64,000 nt of DNA from Dactylorhiza incarnata (GCA_033032865.1 JAWHQI010000170.1:245001-309000); one strand, 5' to 3'. Shown: positions 30,607 to 42,686, counted from the first letter of the stretch. Notes: a model not told the origin generated them from the sequence alone. A program made the numbers and translations.

Positions 30607-32399
30607 ACCTCCTCTATAGATGTCCAGATCCTTTAAATTAAACCAATCTAGATTCTTAAGAGAGGACTAAAATTTGTGCAGAGGCTTCATATCTCAATTT
30701 GTAGATGCCTCAAATGAGAGGTGGGGGACACCATTTTAAAGATATGTTGAGGGCGTCAAGGACATTCTTCCTAATATTTAATTTGTATCCACTTCCAACC
30801 AATAAAATTGTGTAGATTGAGCCGTCTGAATCACCAAGTTTGTTGAAAAATAACTTTTCCCTGAAACCTGAATTTGGTCATATTTAAACGAATCATTAGA
30901 AAGAGGGTAAGTGGGGGCGGCCACCTTATCGGATCGAGCTAAAATTTTCAAGGAAGCTTTGTATGATATAAGGAGAGTAATGGTGACAGATCTTCAATCA
31001 AAAAGTCGGTCTCTAGCTCGGATGGCTTTTTTTGGGCCAAACGAATTAAGTTAAGAGAGGAAAAAAATGTTTTCAAAGTTATATAGTTCTTTCATTAGCC
31101 TAAGATTAACATTAAGTTAAATAAATTATGGATGATAAGTCAAAGAGACCTTGGAATGGATCCTTGGTCATGAATTGGTTGTCGTTATAATGACTAGCAA
31201 TGAATAAACTATTGGGTTCAACGCCACCCTTTGACTTGAATGGGACTAACATCCAGCCCATGACGCTTACGGTGCAGTGCCTCGTGTCCACCCGGCGCTT
31301 AGTACGGCGCTTTGCGCTGTCATTTACTTGAGGTGAAAACGTTGCACCATTTCCATAAGTTCAAGCTTATTGACTAGCTGAGTAAGTGCTTGATCTTACA
31401 TAAACTACGATAATATGTTGTGTGTAAGCATATCTGGATAAATATTATGTTTTATCTTAAAGGCTTGTAAGGACAAACCATGTGTATGGTTTGTCAGTAG
31501 AAAGGGAATCCTAAATATATATGAAATGAAGCATACGAGCGGTTGTTATACTTGTCTAATAGGTGTATGAATGGTTGTACAATTGAATTATGCAAATGCT
31601 CTAATTTACCTTCAAGACTAATAAGTGGATACACCTTTGAATGGTGTAATAATTGCACGAATAATATTCTTGACCTGAGATGTCTCTAATGTTGGAAGAG
31701 GACTGCAAACTAAATATCATTAAAAAGTGATGAATACCCTACATAGAACAAGACAAGGTTAGTGTCCAATGTGATGGCTAGTCCAGGATTCACCACTAGA
31801 TTTTTGTAGGTGTTGAGTCCACGCAGAGGGTCAACTCCATGCAAAAGGCCGAGTCTACAGATACACATTGACTTTAAGAAATAAATGTTTTGTAATGATT
31901 ACATGATTGTAATCGGTTGAACGTGTTAAGCTTGAAATCCTAGTTATCATAATCATTGTCATGACAAAGTCGTGATTATAATGCATAATTTAGTATTATT
32001 TTGTTAGAAGAAAATGTAGAGTAATAATACAATTATTACTGTAAGAGTTGAATTGTTTAAATCCTATGTTGATAAAACATATGTTAGACTTGTTTGCAGG
32101 AGTGTTTTTATCACATTGTTATTTGTACAGACCTTATTATTAATTATCTGTATATGGAAGTGCAACCGGTTGCAAAAAATGTTGCTTGAGATGATAGATT
32201 TGTTGCTCAGTTAGTGTGACAGAATTCTTTCATAAAATAATCTTTAGCAGGGAAGCTCACTTGGAGTTGATAGCTAAGCTTGGTATGATGCTTAAAAGAG
32301 GTCATAGTTTCATTTGTAATATTGTAACTCCTGTTCAATGTATATCGTAAGAGTATGTTTATGTCATGTAAATATAGAGAAGTTGTATAAGGAAACACT
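30607..32399. other. Unassigned intronic DNA
   Basis: AT-rich, no gene, no clear repeat structure. A GC-richer patch at about 31255-31325 has no recognised identity. Confidence 0.35.
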
Positions 32400-34600
32400 T
32401 GGAATGTCCTGCAAGCTATGGTGGTCTGTGAGAAACGTGAAGCGACATCCCAATAGGTATGTTCGCTAGTTCTAGATCATTAAGATGAGAGTCATCAGCT
32501 TGTTTCATAAGTGGATGGGATCGGACTTGATTAAAAAGGTGCGGCCAAAGTAGATGGCATGTGGTCCAACATGGAACCGTGCCAACTCAAGACCAGAAGC
32601 ATCACATTTTACTACAAATGGATTTTAAAAAAATATGGCAATCCTAGGATGGGAGTGGCTATCCGGGCCTGTTGCAGATACATTAAAGTTGTGTTTGCCT
32701 CATTTTACCAATGGAAGACAGGGACGGCAACCTTTTCAAGAGATTGTTGAGGGGTTGAGAAAACTTGGCATATTTCTTAATGAATCTCCTAAAATAGTCG
32801 GTGAGGCTGAGGAATCCCTGAATCGCGTGCACTGATTGCAGAAGGGGTCCGAAGCAACCTTGTCGGGGTCAATTACAACTCCATATGACGAACAAACAAT
32901 TCTTCGAGTAGGTGTGCATGGAGTGATGTTGGAGCATAGTTAGGGCCACACGAAAGTACTCTATATTCTCCTGCCATAATGGATTGTACACGAGTATATC
33001 ATCAAGCAAATGTGCCTACATAACATCAGTCGAAAGATGGCATTCATCATTGCCTTGAAGGTAGCAAGCGTATTCATAAGACTGAATGACATGACCAAGA
33101 ACTCATAATGTCCACTGTGAGTACAAAAAGTCTTCTTGTGAATGTCCTCGACAAAGACTCGGATTTGATGATACCTGGAGCAGAGAACTAGCTTGGAGCA
33201 GTATCGGGCACCAAGTGGCTCATCCAACAACTCCTAGATCACTAAATATGATACTTATCCACCACCATGACCCAGTTTAGCTCACAGTAGTCGACGCATA
33301 TGCACCAATTGTCGTCCTTCAACCAAAAGGACCAGGTTGGAGAAGAAGTTGGCACTCAGTGGATGATTTCCACAACGAGCATCTCTACAACAAGGCGCTC
33401 AATCTCATCCTTCTCAATATGACTATACTAGTATGGTCACGCAGACACAGATCTAACTCCTAGATGATGAGGTATGTGAGTATGTCATGATTTACTTCCC
33501 GGGGGGAATCCCTACGATTCCTTTAACGTCTGCGAGAACTAATTGTAGGAATTGTAGAGTTGTGGTGAAAGGGGTTGGGCCGAAGTGGTCGAGGAATACC
33601 TGGAATCATCAGAAGCAACATATCATATTAGTGCATTGGATTCTACCTGTGGCGTTTTCTAGATGGACTTGAGAGAGTTTGGGATGCCATTGAGGGCGGC
33701 ATCACCCCGCAGGATATGTTGTTGACTATGTAAAGAGAATGGCATGGTCGTGCTCTCCCAATTGGCCCAGACTTCCCGTAACATTTGTAAGCAGACTACT
33801 CTCAAGATGGCAACAATGTTGCCCAAGCCAAAGGCATAGAAATCATATTGTGATGTTACAGGGGCCCCTTACATGAGGCGTTATAGAAAAATACACTCAT
33901 CAATGGGGTGGTCGTCGTCCAAATAAACGGTGAACCTCGGGAAGGGCTAGGGACTAGACGTAGTCGAGTTAAGAAGTCATGGGAGAAGAAATTATGATTC
34001 GGTCAATATCAATCAAGAATTCATGTGAAATTCTCCCCAAAGTTTCATGGTGCAGACCCTGATATTCGACCAAAAGAGAAGCAAGGAAGATCCAAGCGGT
34101 GTGGGAGGCCTAATGATTTGCCAGAAGAAAGCGAGTCCTTGACCTCCAAGGCCTCAGAGTTCATCATGTTAATCATCTCCTTTTTTTCTTCCCCAATCAA
34201 AGGCGATAATTCATTCATTGGGCAGCCATGTGTGGGCTAGTACGGTTGCTTGCAATGGATGCAATTGTAGTACCTCTGGTGTGACATGCACTGCATATAA
34301 AAGTTGTGGAAGGTCTATGTGGAGTTGGTGGTATTGTTGGTGATTAGGAAAAAGAAGTTGGAGGGTTGGTGTGAAACGGAGGTTGGGGAAGGTCGGTTGC
34401 ATTGACTTTGGGGTGGGATTTATAGATGAAGTACGAGTTGTTTGGAGGGTGGGAAGTGGCGTAAATGAGGTAGTCCTCGGATGGTTTGATAGAAATCACG
34501 AATCCACAAGGAAAGCGATGTCCATGACATGCATGATGGTGGTGGGCTTGAGGGTTCATAGACGTGGCATGAATATGAGAGAGGAGGCTTTGCATCAAAA
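32400..34600 (-). pseudogene. Decayed Ty3/gypsy gag-pol remnant
   Basis: Minus strand, high to low coordinate. First come gag-like proline/histidine-rich frames with a Cys/His cluster (YNCIHCKQPY) near 34250-34600. Protease-like text follows (33700-33900). The reverse transcriptase includes WCICVDYCELN near 33290, then SRYHQIRVFVEDIHKKTFCTHSGHYEFLVMSF-type blocks at 32961-33230. The RNase H entry has FLSLTDYFRRF and PLNNLL near 32750-32850, then SLHVSHR-like text at 32400-32470. Stops and frame changes are frequent. No LTRs were recognised. It sits in an intron of the host gene. Confidence 0.7.
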
Positions 34601-34831
34601 AGGGTGCAGTAGTAGTCTGATAGGTGACAAGCTCGACGAAGGCATCTACATAAAATTTGAGGGAGCCCTATTAGAGTGCCTATTTTATGTCTGTTGAAGC
34701 AACCAAGGTTCCTATGAGAATATCCTAAGTTAGGGTTCCTTTGTTGTTGTGCAGGATTTTTAACTTTTAATTTTTAACAAGTGTTTTTTGTGCTATTTTA
34801 GTGTCTAATGACTGATCTGATTGTCGGGACT

Positions 34832-35507
34832 ACAACAACAACACTCAAGCCTTTATCCCACCATAGTGGGGTCGGCTATATGGATCCTTTGTCGCCATTG
34901 CGCCCTATCTTTAATCATAGCCTCCCTAATGCCTAAGTACATCATATCTTTCCTTATAGTTTTATTCCAAGTCTTTTTGGGTCTACCCCTTCCCCGTTTA
35001 ACATGTCTAGTGACTAAACTCTCACAACGCCTAACAGGTGCCTCTAATGGTCTCCTATGTACATGTCCGAACCATCTTAAACGAGCTTCGCGCATCTTCT
35101 CTACAATTGGCGCTACTCTTGTCTTATCCCTGATACTTAGTCTCGGGTGACCACACATCCACCTAAGCATTCTCATCTCCGCAACTCCCATTTTTTGCAC
35201 ATGTACACCATTCATTACCCAACACTCAGAACCGTAGAGCATTGCTGGCCTAATTGCAGTACGGTAAAACTTGCCTTTAAGTTTTAATGGTACTTTACGA
35301 TCACATAAGATCCCAGACGCGCCGCTCCACTTCAACCAACCTGCTTGGATTCTATGTATCACATCTTTATCTACACCTCTATCTTTTTGAATTATCGATC
35401 CCAGATATTTAAAGCACTCACTGCGGGAAATATCTTGGTCATCCAATTTAATAACGGAGTCATCCGACCTTCTTACACTACTAAATTTAAGCTCTATATA
35501 CGGAGTC
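34832..35507 (-). mobile_element. 5'-truncated RTE-type LINE with 17-bp target duplication
   Basis: The minus strand encodes the C-terminal part of the RTE-like polyprotein without a stop: [75 protein letters not shown] and VKRGRGRPKKTW, ending PTMVG. The 3' terminus is TTGTTGTTGT. Perfect copies of ATCTGATTGTCGGGACT lie at 34815-34831 and 35508-35524. It is nearly identical in type to the LINE at 25637 but keeps ~150 bp lost there. The open frame and clean duplication suggest a younger insertion. Confidence 0.95.
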
Positions 35508-35780
35508 ATCTGATTGTCGGGACTAAAGGACTTAATTGTTTGTTGGTGGCAGAGTTTAGTATGACCATCTCCTGATATTTTGTGATTTTAAAAGCATTTT
35601 TATCAGTTTACAAACCTACAATTGTTGTTTTTTAACTATTATGGAGCGGTATTTTCCTATCCTTGGATGTTCTATTGAGGTGCTACTAGAAGTCATGAAG
35701 TGATTGGAGTGATGTTGTGATCTTTTAAGGCTGTTAGCAGTGAATTTTAGTGAGGATCGTGGATCATTTTGTTATGTCTA

Positions 35781-36114
35781 TGTTACGTCGGGCGTCACCA
35801 CCAGATTCGGAGAGTATTACTGTGCACGTCGACCAAAGGAGAAGGCGGAGGAAGACCGGGCTGAACCATCCGGTTCAGCCCGCCAATACTAAATAAGGAG
35901 CATTGGGGCTGAACCGCACCGGTTCAGCCCCTATGGGGGCCGGCCGGCCCCCATGGGTCCGGGGCTATATATTACCGGACCGTCTTTGGAGAAGATCATC
36001 AAAATGAAGTATTATTCAGGTTTCCTTCTCTTCCCCCTCAAACCCTAACCCTAATCTCTAGTTTCCTCTCTAGTTTCCTCTATTTCTCCCATTTCTTCTT
36101 GCTAGTTCATAACA
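35781..36114 (+). repeat. 5' LTR of the TR-GAG element
   Basis: Contains three adjacent inverted repeats (GGGCTGAACC/GGTTCAGCCC, GGGGCTGAACC/GGTTCAGCCCC and GGGGGCCGGCCGGCCCCC) between 35860 and 35955, then a TATA-like GCTATATATTA and a telobox-like AAACCCTAACCCTAA in the leader. Confidence 0.95.
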
Positions 36115-36116
36115 TT

Positions 36117-36128
36117 TGGTATCAGAGC
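36117..36128 (+). promoter_or_regulatory. Primer-binding site (initiator tRNA-Met)
   Basis: TGGTATCAGAGC two bases after the LTR end. Confidence 0.95.
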
Positions 36129-36143
36129 ATCCTTCCTGCGACC

Positions 36144-37523
36144 ATGGTGACACGTACCGAAGCCGAGAATGCACGCTTGACCACCATCGAAGAAAACTAT
36201 GTAGGGTTGGCGGATTCGGTGGCGGCAATCGAAGAACAAGTGAGAATCTCCACAAAAAATTTAGAGGAACGGTTGGAGGGACGCATGGAAGAAATCAAGG
36301 CGTTGTTAACGCAATCATTGAAGGGCAAGACGGCAATAAACGGCGAATCTGAAGCGGAGGCGTCACATTCAGCGCCGCCGACGACAAATGGAGGACGGGG
36401 GGCTCGGGCGTGACCCCCCAGGGCTGGTTGGGGCGGACCTAGGCCGCACGGCCGGCCAGTGGGCCGCAGCACCGCTTCCAGCCCTAGGGCAGTCGATCGG
36501 GTACGCGGGATCATCGGCGGAAGCGGAAGGGTTCCGCTGCACCCGACCGCACCCGGCTGGGCCGGGACGCTTCCAGCAAGCAGCGGCCGCCTGTACCGGC
36601 CTCGGAGGGGCCGCCGCCGGCAATGAGGCCGCCGGAATGGCCATGGGGAGGGGCCGGGAACCCCTACCAACGCAATTCCAGCCGGTCGGGACCATGGCCG
36701 CTCCTTTCGGGGGCAGAACTGGGTTGTTGCCTACACCGCCACCTTTCGGAGCCCCGATCAGGACGGGACATGACGAGCAGTGGAGAGAGCGACCTCCGTG
36801 GGACAGATTTCAAGGTGGAGGACAGCAAATGGGCGGCGGACATGGGGGAATGCATGTCTTTAACCCCCAAGGACGGCCAAATCAAGTTGCAGACCAACAG
36901 AGGTCGATGATGCACGGGCCAGAGCAAGGGAGGAACGTGGACATGCAACCGAGAGCTTACATGGCTCCGAAGAGAACCCGCATGAATTTTCCGAAGTTTC
37001 GGGGCGGGATGCCTTGGAATGGGTGCAGAAGGCGGAGTTGTTCTTTACTTATCAGGAAATTCCCGGAGACCAGTGGGTGCAGCTCGCGGCCTTCCATCTG
37101 GAGGACGACGCGTACCAGTGGGCACAGTGGTTCCTGCAGGGGTATGGATACGCGTTGTGGGCTTACTTTGTGGAGGGGTTCTCGGCCCGTTTTGGACCCT
37201 TAGAGTACGAGGATGTGGAGGCGACGTTACAAAAACTCCGACAGAAAGGCACCGTGATGGAGTACCGTACAGAGTTCGAGAAGCTGGCCAATCGGGTCAG
37301 TTGGGAGGAACAGACCCTCCTCAGTTGCTTCATATCAGGGTTGCGGGATGAGTTGCGGGATGAGGTCCACGCCTATATGCCACGAAGTCTGAGCCATGCC
37401 ATCAGTTTGGCAAGGATACAGGAGGAGAGATTCAGCCGGCAGAGGAGCCGTACAGCGGTGAGAGCTCCTACGGTTGTACACCCTCCTCGGGGGCTCCCCC
37501 GGCCGAGGGCCGGCCGACAGTGA
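36144..37523 (+). pseudogene. Ty3/gypsy gag of the TR-GAG element, one frameshift
   Basis: It starts at ATG 36144 (MVTRTEAENARLTTIEENY), 15 bases after the primer-binding site. An N-terminal coiled-coil-like part is followed by a low-complexity Gly/Pro/Ala-rich middle interrupted near 36412, then a capsid-like domain beginning RTRMNFPKFRGG. Near 37000-37013 the frame changes, and the retrotransposon-gag domain continues as DALEWVQKAELFF, WFLQGYG, FSARFGPLEYEDVEATLQKL, CFISGLRDELRDEV and ISLARIQEE. It ends at TGA 37521. Gag would form the particle. The internal stop and shift suggest this copy is defective, or that complementation in trans is used. Confidence 0.8.
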
Positions 37524-38331
37524 CAAAACTGACGTGGCAGGAACTTCAGACCAGGAAGGAGAAGGGGTTATGCTTCAACTGGGATGAGCAGTACACCCGA
37601 GGGCACGCATGCCAGAAGGTCCAGGTATTCATGCTGCGAGAGGATGCGGACGATGTTCCTCGCACTGAGGAGGAGGGAGAGTTGGCTATTGAAGACTTTG
37701 GAATATCCATCCAAGCTCTGGAGGGGGGTACCCCATCTCCGACCTTGCGCCTAGCCGGGAGGGTCGGCAGGGAGACGGTGACGATCTTGATGGACAGCGG
37801 GAGCACTCACAACTTTATCCAACCCGTTGTGGCCCAGAAGACGGGATATGACATAGATCGCAGCGCCACTTTCCACGTCAGGGTAGCGGATGGACGTACA
37901 CTGCAGTGCGAGGGAGTGATGAAAGGGGTGGAGCTCCGGATACAGGATTACACTGGACATATTGATGTTTATTTATTGCCAATCCGGGGTTCTGACATGG
38001 TGTTGGGCGTACCGTGGCAGCGGCAACTTCGGCGGGTGACTTTTGATTGGGACCAGATGGCTATGGAGTTCAGCCAGAACGGGAAGGGGTATTGCTTGGA
38101 AGGCCTCAAGTCGTCCCAGGTGAAGGAGATCTCACTCTGCAGCGTGGAACGACTAGGGGAATCGGATAGTACAAGGACCATCGTCAGGGAGATTAGAGCG
38201 GAGCCTACGGCTCCAACAGAGATCTCGTCTCAGATGCAAGCCAGGTTGGCTCAGTATTCCGACTTATTCCAGGAGTCGCGCGCTCTCCGCCTCCAGCTTG
38301 AGGACAAGCTGTCCCTTGATCGGGGAGGGAA
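37520..38331 (+). CDS. Zinc-knuckle remnant and aspartic protease of the TR-GAG element
   Basis: The frame overlaps the gag stop by four bases in the -1 register (GTGACAAAA), consistent with a gag-pro frameshift site or simple overlap. It begins with a retroviral-type knuckle region, CFNWDEQYTRGHAC, in which the second Cys is replaced by Trp. It then carries the aspartic protease: active site ILMDSGSTHNFI, flap-region text, and the second structural motif SDMVLGVPWQRQL. Without reverse transcriptase the frame runs through a spacer and into the 3' LTR (stop at 38443). The protease would process gag. Confidence 0.85.
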
Positions 38332-38665
38332 TGTTACGTCGAGCGTCACCACCAGATTCGGAGAGTATTACTGTGCACGTCGACCAAAGGAGAAGGCGGA
38401 GGAAGACCGGGCTGAATCATCCGGTTCAGCCCGCCAATACTAAATAAGAAGCATTGGGGCTGAACCGCACCGGTTCAGCCCCTATGGGGGCCGGCCGGCC
38501 CCCATGGGTCCGGGGCTATATATTACCGGACCCTCTTTGGAGAAGATCATCAAAATGAAGTATTATTCAGGTTTCCTTCTCTTCCCCCTCAAACCCTAAC
38601 CCTAATCCCTAGTTTCCTCTCTAGTTTCCTCTATTTCTCCCCTTTCTTCTTGCTAGTTCATAACA
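38332..38665 (+). repeat. 3' LTR of the TR-GAG element
   Basis: 98% identical to the 5' LTR by direct comparison (six differences in 334 bp). Confidence 0.95.
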
Positions 38666-38717
38666 GTCTAATGCATTAATTGTGGAAATTTTACTTACTG
38701 ACCTGAATTTTCATCAA

Positions 38718-38936
38718 TAAACACTAAACATAATTGGGGGCCTTGGCGCACCGGTTAAGGTGACGTCGTGTGACCTTGAGGTCATGGGTTCGAGTCCTGG
38801 AAGCAGCTTCTTGCAAAAATGCAAGGTAATGTTTGCCTACATTTCACCCTTGTGGTGGGACCCTTCCCCGGACCCTCGCTGCGCGGGGATGCTTTGTGCA
38901 CCGGGCTGCCCTTTTTTTTAAACACTAAACATAATT
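38718..38936 (+). mobile_element. Au-type SINE 2 with 18-bp target duplication
   Basis: Body 38736-38918 (GGGGGCCTTGGCGCACCGGT ... CCCTTTTTTT) has the same A-box, B-box (GGGTTCGAGTC) and body as SINE 1. Target copies TAAACACTAAACATAATT are at 38718-38735 and 38919-38936, identical. It lies 52 bp downstream of the TR-GAG element, in an intron of the host gene. Confidence 0.95.
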
Positions 38937-39800
38937 AAAATTTGGGGCAGCTATATAAGAATCCACCTCATAACTAACAGGTGTGTGCTTGTCCAGTAGT
39001 ATAAATCATCAAGGGATGGAAATAAAAAATTCAAAAAATTTGTCCAGCAACTTCCAGTTTTCGCAAAAGAAAGCCAACCTAGACAAAGTAACAAATACTT
39101 TACATGGTACAAAACTCTGTAAGCATAGCTATGCATCATACCGTTTGAGATCGGAATTCCACATCTTTACAAAACCGAACAACCACATCACCATCCTGCT
39201 TAGTGACCAGGTCACACTGTTAGAAACAAATCTAATGCATGAAACTATAGAAGATAAAGCCATTGCTCCCTCTCCAAATGTGCATCAAAACAAAACCAAA
39301 ACAAAACCAAAACAAAAGCTTAACAATATGGAAACTTGTAATCAGTGAATAATGTAGAAAAGGGACTTCAGATTAGGAATGAGCGGGGGCGACAAAATCA
39401 TGCACAGTTAGCAACAAGTCCATAATTGAAACAGTAAATTTTTGACATGCAAAATAACCAAATTGTGTGGGTTAGAAATTTGGTCAGCGTAAGAATATTC
39501 TGTTGGCTGTATTGAACGGTAATATAGTACAAAGATGAATCATAATTGACCAAACCTGTTTAGACAACTCTCTGCTAACTTCTGACATGAGATAATTCTT
39601 CATTCTCATGTGCAACTCAACAACTAAAAGTATAAGAAATATAGAATTTATCATGCTACTCATTTTTTCTAGGTTCCCATATTAAGATCGTTTACTATAA
39701 CAAGAATATTCTACACCCCCAGTCCATCAAAAACAGGTAAACTAACCTAAGAAAAGGTCTTATCAAGAAAGCACCGAAGATTATTGTTTAATGGTGTTAC
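38937..39800 (-). other. Intron sequence of the candidate host gene
   Basis: AT-rich with no recognised element. The open frame at 38983-39348 has no identifiable domain and ends in an A-rich repeat (CAAAACCAAAA). Confidence 0.4.
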
Positions 39801-39835
39801 CTTCCCTTCATGAGTAAAAATATGACCAGTCCAAT
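39801..39835 (-). CDS. Host gene, candidate exon 2
   Basis: 35 bp. On the minus strand the acceptor is CTCAGACAG and the donor is AAG/GTAACA. Combined with the final G of the exon at 44200 it encodes DWTGHIFTHEGK in frame and ends on a codon boundary, matching the phase of the exon at 29147-29221. The phase agreement across three exons is the main support. Confidence 0.6.
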
Positions 39836-40374
39836 CTGTCTGAGGAGCGGTTTAAGCCAAAACAAAAAAAGGTTAAGATGAAGGAACATATTACATAAAG
39901 CCGTAGACATATATTAACATTTAAGCAAGATGAAAGTGCAGGATACAAAATCAACAAGGTGACTACTGTTATCAAGGGCATAACAGTTGGAATAAGGTAC
40001 CACCACGGAGACAGCAAAAGGTGAATACAAATACAAGGCTGTTGAGAAGAAACAATAATTAGAATAATTAGAAAATTAAGAAAAAGATTACATATAACAT
40101 TTTCAAACTAAAGAAAATAAGAAACAGTTCTAACAATCAATTTTTTTACATTTTTGCATACGAGAATTATTGATTCCCATATGCAATTATTGTTCCACTT
40201 GTCTGACCAACAGCCTAGAAAAATCTTAGAAAAAGATCTACATTTTGATAGCTACAGAAGTTGAAATTACTACTCCCTAAACCCTTTCTTTTTAGCATTA
40301 ACAAAATTAGATAAACTGGCTATTAACTATTGCTTTGAACTGGGTTCCTCGCCGAACTAAAGGTATGAGATTCT
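39836..40374 (-). other. Intron sequence, AT-rich
   Basis: No supported feature. Confidence 0.4.
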
Positions 40375-40556
40375 GGCTCCGTTTGGCACGGTGGTGGCGG
40401 TCGTGAGCATGGGGGTTAAATTGTCATTCGTTAATGCTCACCTAAGGAACTTCATCCATTTTTATGTTCAAACGGATGAAGTTTTTTAGGTGATCGTTAA
40501 CGAATGACGGTTTAACTCATGCATTTACGACCGCCACCGTTGTGCCAAACGAAGCC
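40375..40556. mobile_element. Foldback MITE, 182 bp
   Basis: The ends GGCTCCGTTTGGCAC and GTGCCAAACGAAGCC are inverted repeats, extending inward through GGTGGCGGTCGT. The whole element is nearly self-complementary, with a second inverted pair around AGGTGA/TTAACGAATGAC. TCT flanks both sides (40372-40374 and 40557-40559), a 3-bp duplication as in Tourist/Harbinger-like elements. Confidence 0.8.
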
Positions 40557-41520
40557 TCTATACCAATTTGTTTAACAACCCCAAAACCCTAGTATTTAAT
40601 TTTACTTAATTAATTCTAAATTTTAAATTAATTTAGATATAAAAGAAACCCCCTTATGAAATTAGTCGCATCATTTTACTTTGACAAAAATTTAAGATTA
40701 ACATTAATTTATTTATCTATTTGCATAATCTGATTAAATTCTGGATTGATGGACCAGTCGCTCGATCAAAATACTTATTTAAATCACCTAGGCTTTATGT
40801 ATATACATTAATTAAAATACCTTAATATTGGGCAACTTATAATCTTTTAGGCTCAATTGTTAGCACTTAATAACTTAATGTAAAAGAATAAATATCATTA
40901 TGGTGAATAATCCATCATAAAGGGCATTTTTGTAATTAAAAGCTAATCTAAAATCTCTATTTAATACTCGCGCACCCCCCCCCCACCCCCACCCCTTTAA
41001 TTCATTCACACCACAAGCTTGACTGATCCCCCTTTCCTTCACACCTTAAGTTGATGTCTTTGCTTCCTCGCCATTTCTTCACGTCAGGAGTAGTGCGCCG
41101 TCCCCTCCTCCTGTGGCTAGGGTAAGGTCATATCATCTCTCTTCCCGCCTACTTAAAAATATTCTATTTAGGATCTAGCAAAACATAGGAGGAAAAGAAG
41201 ATGTTTTGGAGTATACGTGATAGACCTAAGAAGAAATTATTGTCGCCGGATTGCCGCTACGCTTTTGCATAAGAAAAAACATCAATGTAAAAAAAATCTC
41301 TTGAGTCGCATGATATCCTTCTAGTAGTTTGTGTTCCCATGAATTAGATGAGGAGCTCATATTAGATATCATGTATAGAAACATGTAGGTTCTCTTTTAA
41401 AAACATTCTCATGTTTATCCTTTGACGTAGGTCTTTATTAGACCTAATTACAAATGAGAACTTAAACCTTGAGAGAAGTTGAAGGTAGATTTTAGACAAC
41501 GTCGCATGGAACCTCCAATG
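40557..41520. other. AT-rich DNA with a C-rich tract
   Basis: No gene recognised. ACCCCCCCCCCCACCCCCA at about 40975-40995 is low complexity. Confidence 0.4.
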
Positions 41521-41869
41521 TGTTATGGGGTCTTATTATATTATTTATAACTTAATAATTGCTTTCATGTCGCATTCCTATTTTGTCGTTTATGTCCAAG
41601 TCTGTCGTTATTTCCTTTGTCGTTATTTTATTTTCTTTGTCGTTATTTCCTTTTTGTATCGATTGTAAGTCTACTTAAGGGACCCCTTGGATCTTGTATT
41701 GGCAGGAAAGAAATAAAGTTTGTTCTCTTTTCTCTACTTGTGAGATATTGGTAGCTCTCTCCTCCAACGAGCAAGCCCCACTTAGGCAGCCGCAGTTCTG
41801 GCTCCACGGTATCCTCCTCCGCAGTCGTCATCTACGCCTCTGGCACTTCCTCCGACTAGGCCCATAACA
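41521..41869 (+). repeat. 5' LTR of a Ty3/gypsy element (gag half)
   Basis: TGTTATGGGGTCTTA to GGCCCATAACA, directly followed by a primer-binding site ACTTGGTATCAGAG (41870-41883). Contains repeats of TGTCGTTATTTCCTTT. No second copy is present in the window. Confidence 0.65.
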
Positions 41870-42686
41870 ACTTGGTATCAGAGGGAGGTAATTCCTCCAT
41901 TCCGCGGCATGCTCGCATCCTCTGCGATCGACGTTCCCTGTCGCAGAAGACGCGGCATCTCGACAGCCACGATCGACGACTTCGAGCCCCGTCTTCTACC
42001 CCGAAACCTCGTCCTTTCAATCCATCCGCCGAGCCCTTCTGCATCGACGATAACCTTCGGCGAGCCCTGTGATGTATGCATCAAGCTCGGATGCAACCTT
42101 GGACGAGCCCAACGACTTCTTCATCGCTTGCAGCGACTAGTTCCAGCAGCGACCCAGACGCAAGCTTCGGTCGAGCCCGGTCTCATTTCCGATCCCGTCG
42201 CCTTCGACGACGACCTTGCCGCGTTCAGCATCGACGCACGCGTCGAGCCCCACACCCTGTGGGCGAAACCCACGCTGCACTGCTGACGCTCCTGCTCGAT
42301 TTAGCCGACTCTCTCACGTGCGGGTTTAGAGGAATTAATTTATTCCTATTCTGGGTCGTGAGTCAGGGGAATTAATTCTACACCAAGCGAATTGTTTTCT
42401 CGAGCCCATAGCTGCTTCTGCGGGAAATTAACCAGCGTATGTGGTTAATTAATTTCTTATTTTTGTTGTTCGAGGACGGGCCGCTGCATCAGCCGCGCGT
42501 GCACTTGTCCGCAACTTCCGGAAAGACTATTAATTCTGGGATTCCTCCGCCTTGAGATTTCTTTTGTACCAACATAAGGAAGCGTCGTGGGTCACGTGGC
42601 ACACCAAATTACATTTGTCCGCGTCACTCATTCATCCAGACTCAAACTGACCCGTAACTCGCTCAATAACCTCTGCGCAACATAAC
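41870..42686 (+). other. Primer-binding site and untranslated leader
   Basis: The primer-binding site TGGTATCAGAG is at 41873-41883. An ~800-bp GC-rich leader precedes gag. Frames within it (for example 41909-42286) have no recognisable domain. Confidence 0.5.

Larger units (their letters stand above)
35776..38670 (+). mobile_element. Complete TR-GAG-type Ty3/gypsy element with TSD GTCTA
   Basis: LTRs of 334 bp (35781-36114 and 38332-38665) begin TGTTACGTCG and end CTAGTTCATAACA, and differ at six positions that I count. Flanking 5-bp repeats GTCTA are at 35776-35780 and 38666-38670. The primer-binding site TGGTATCAGAGC (36117-36128) follows the 5' LTR. A purine run CGGGGAGGGAA precedes the 3' LTR. 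The interior encodes only gag and protease, with no reverse transcriptase, RNase H or integrase, so it must rely on a partner. It lies in an intron of the host gene. Confidence 0.95.

Noticed and set aside
36197..36670. Long minus-strand frame over the TR-GAG gag
   Set aside because: Shadow of GC-rich gag sequence; Pro/Arg-rich with no domain.
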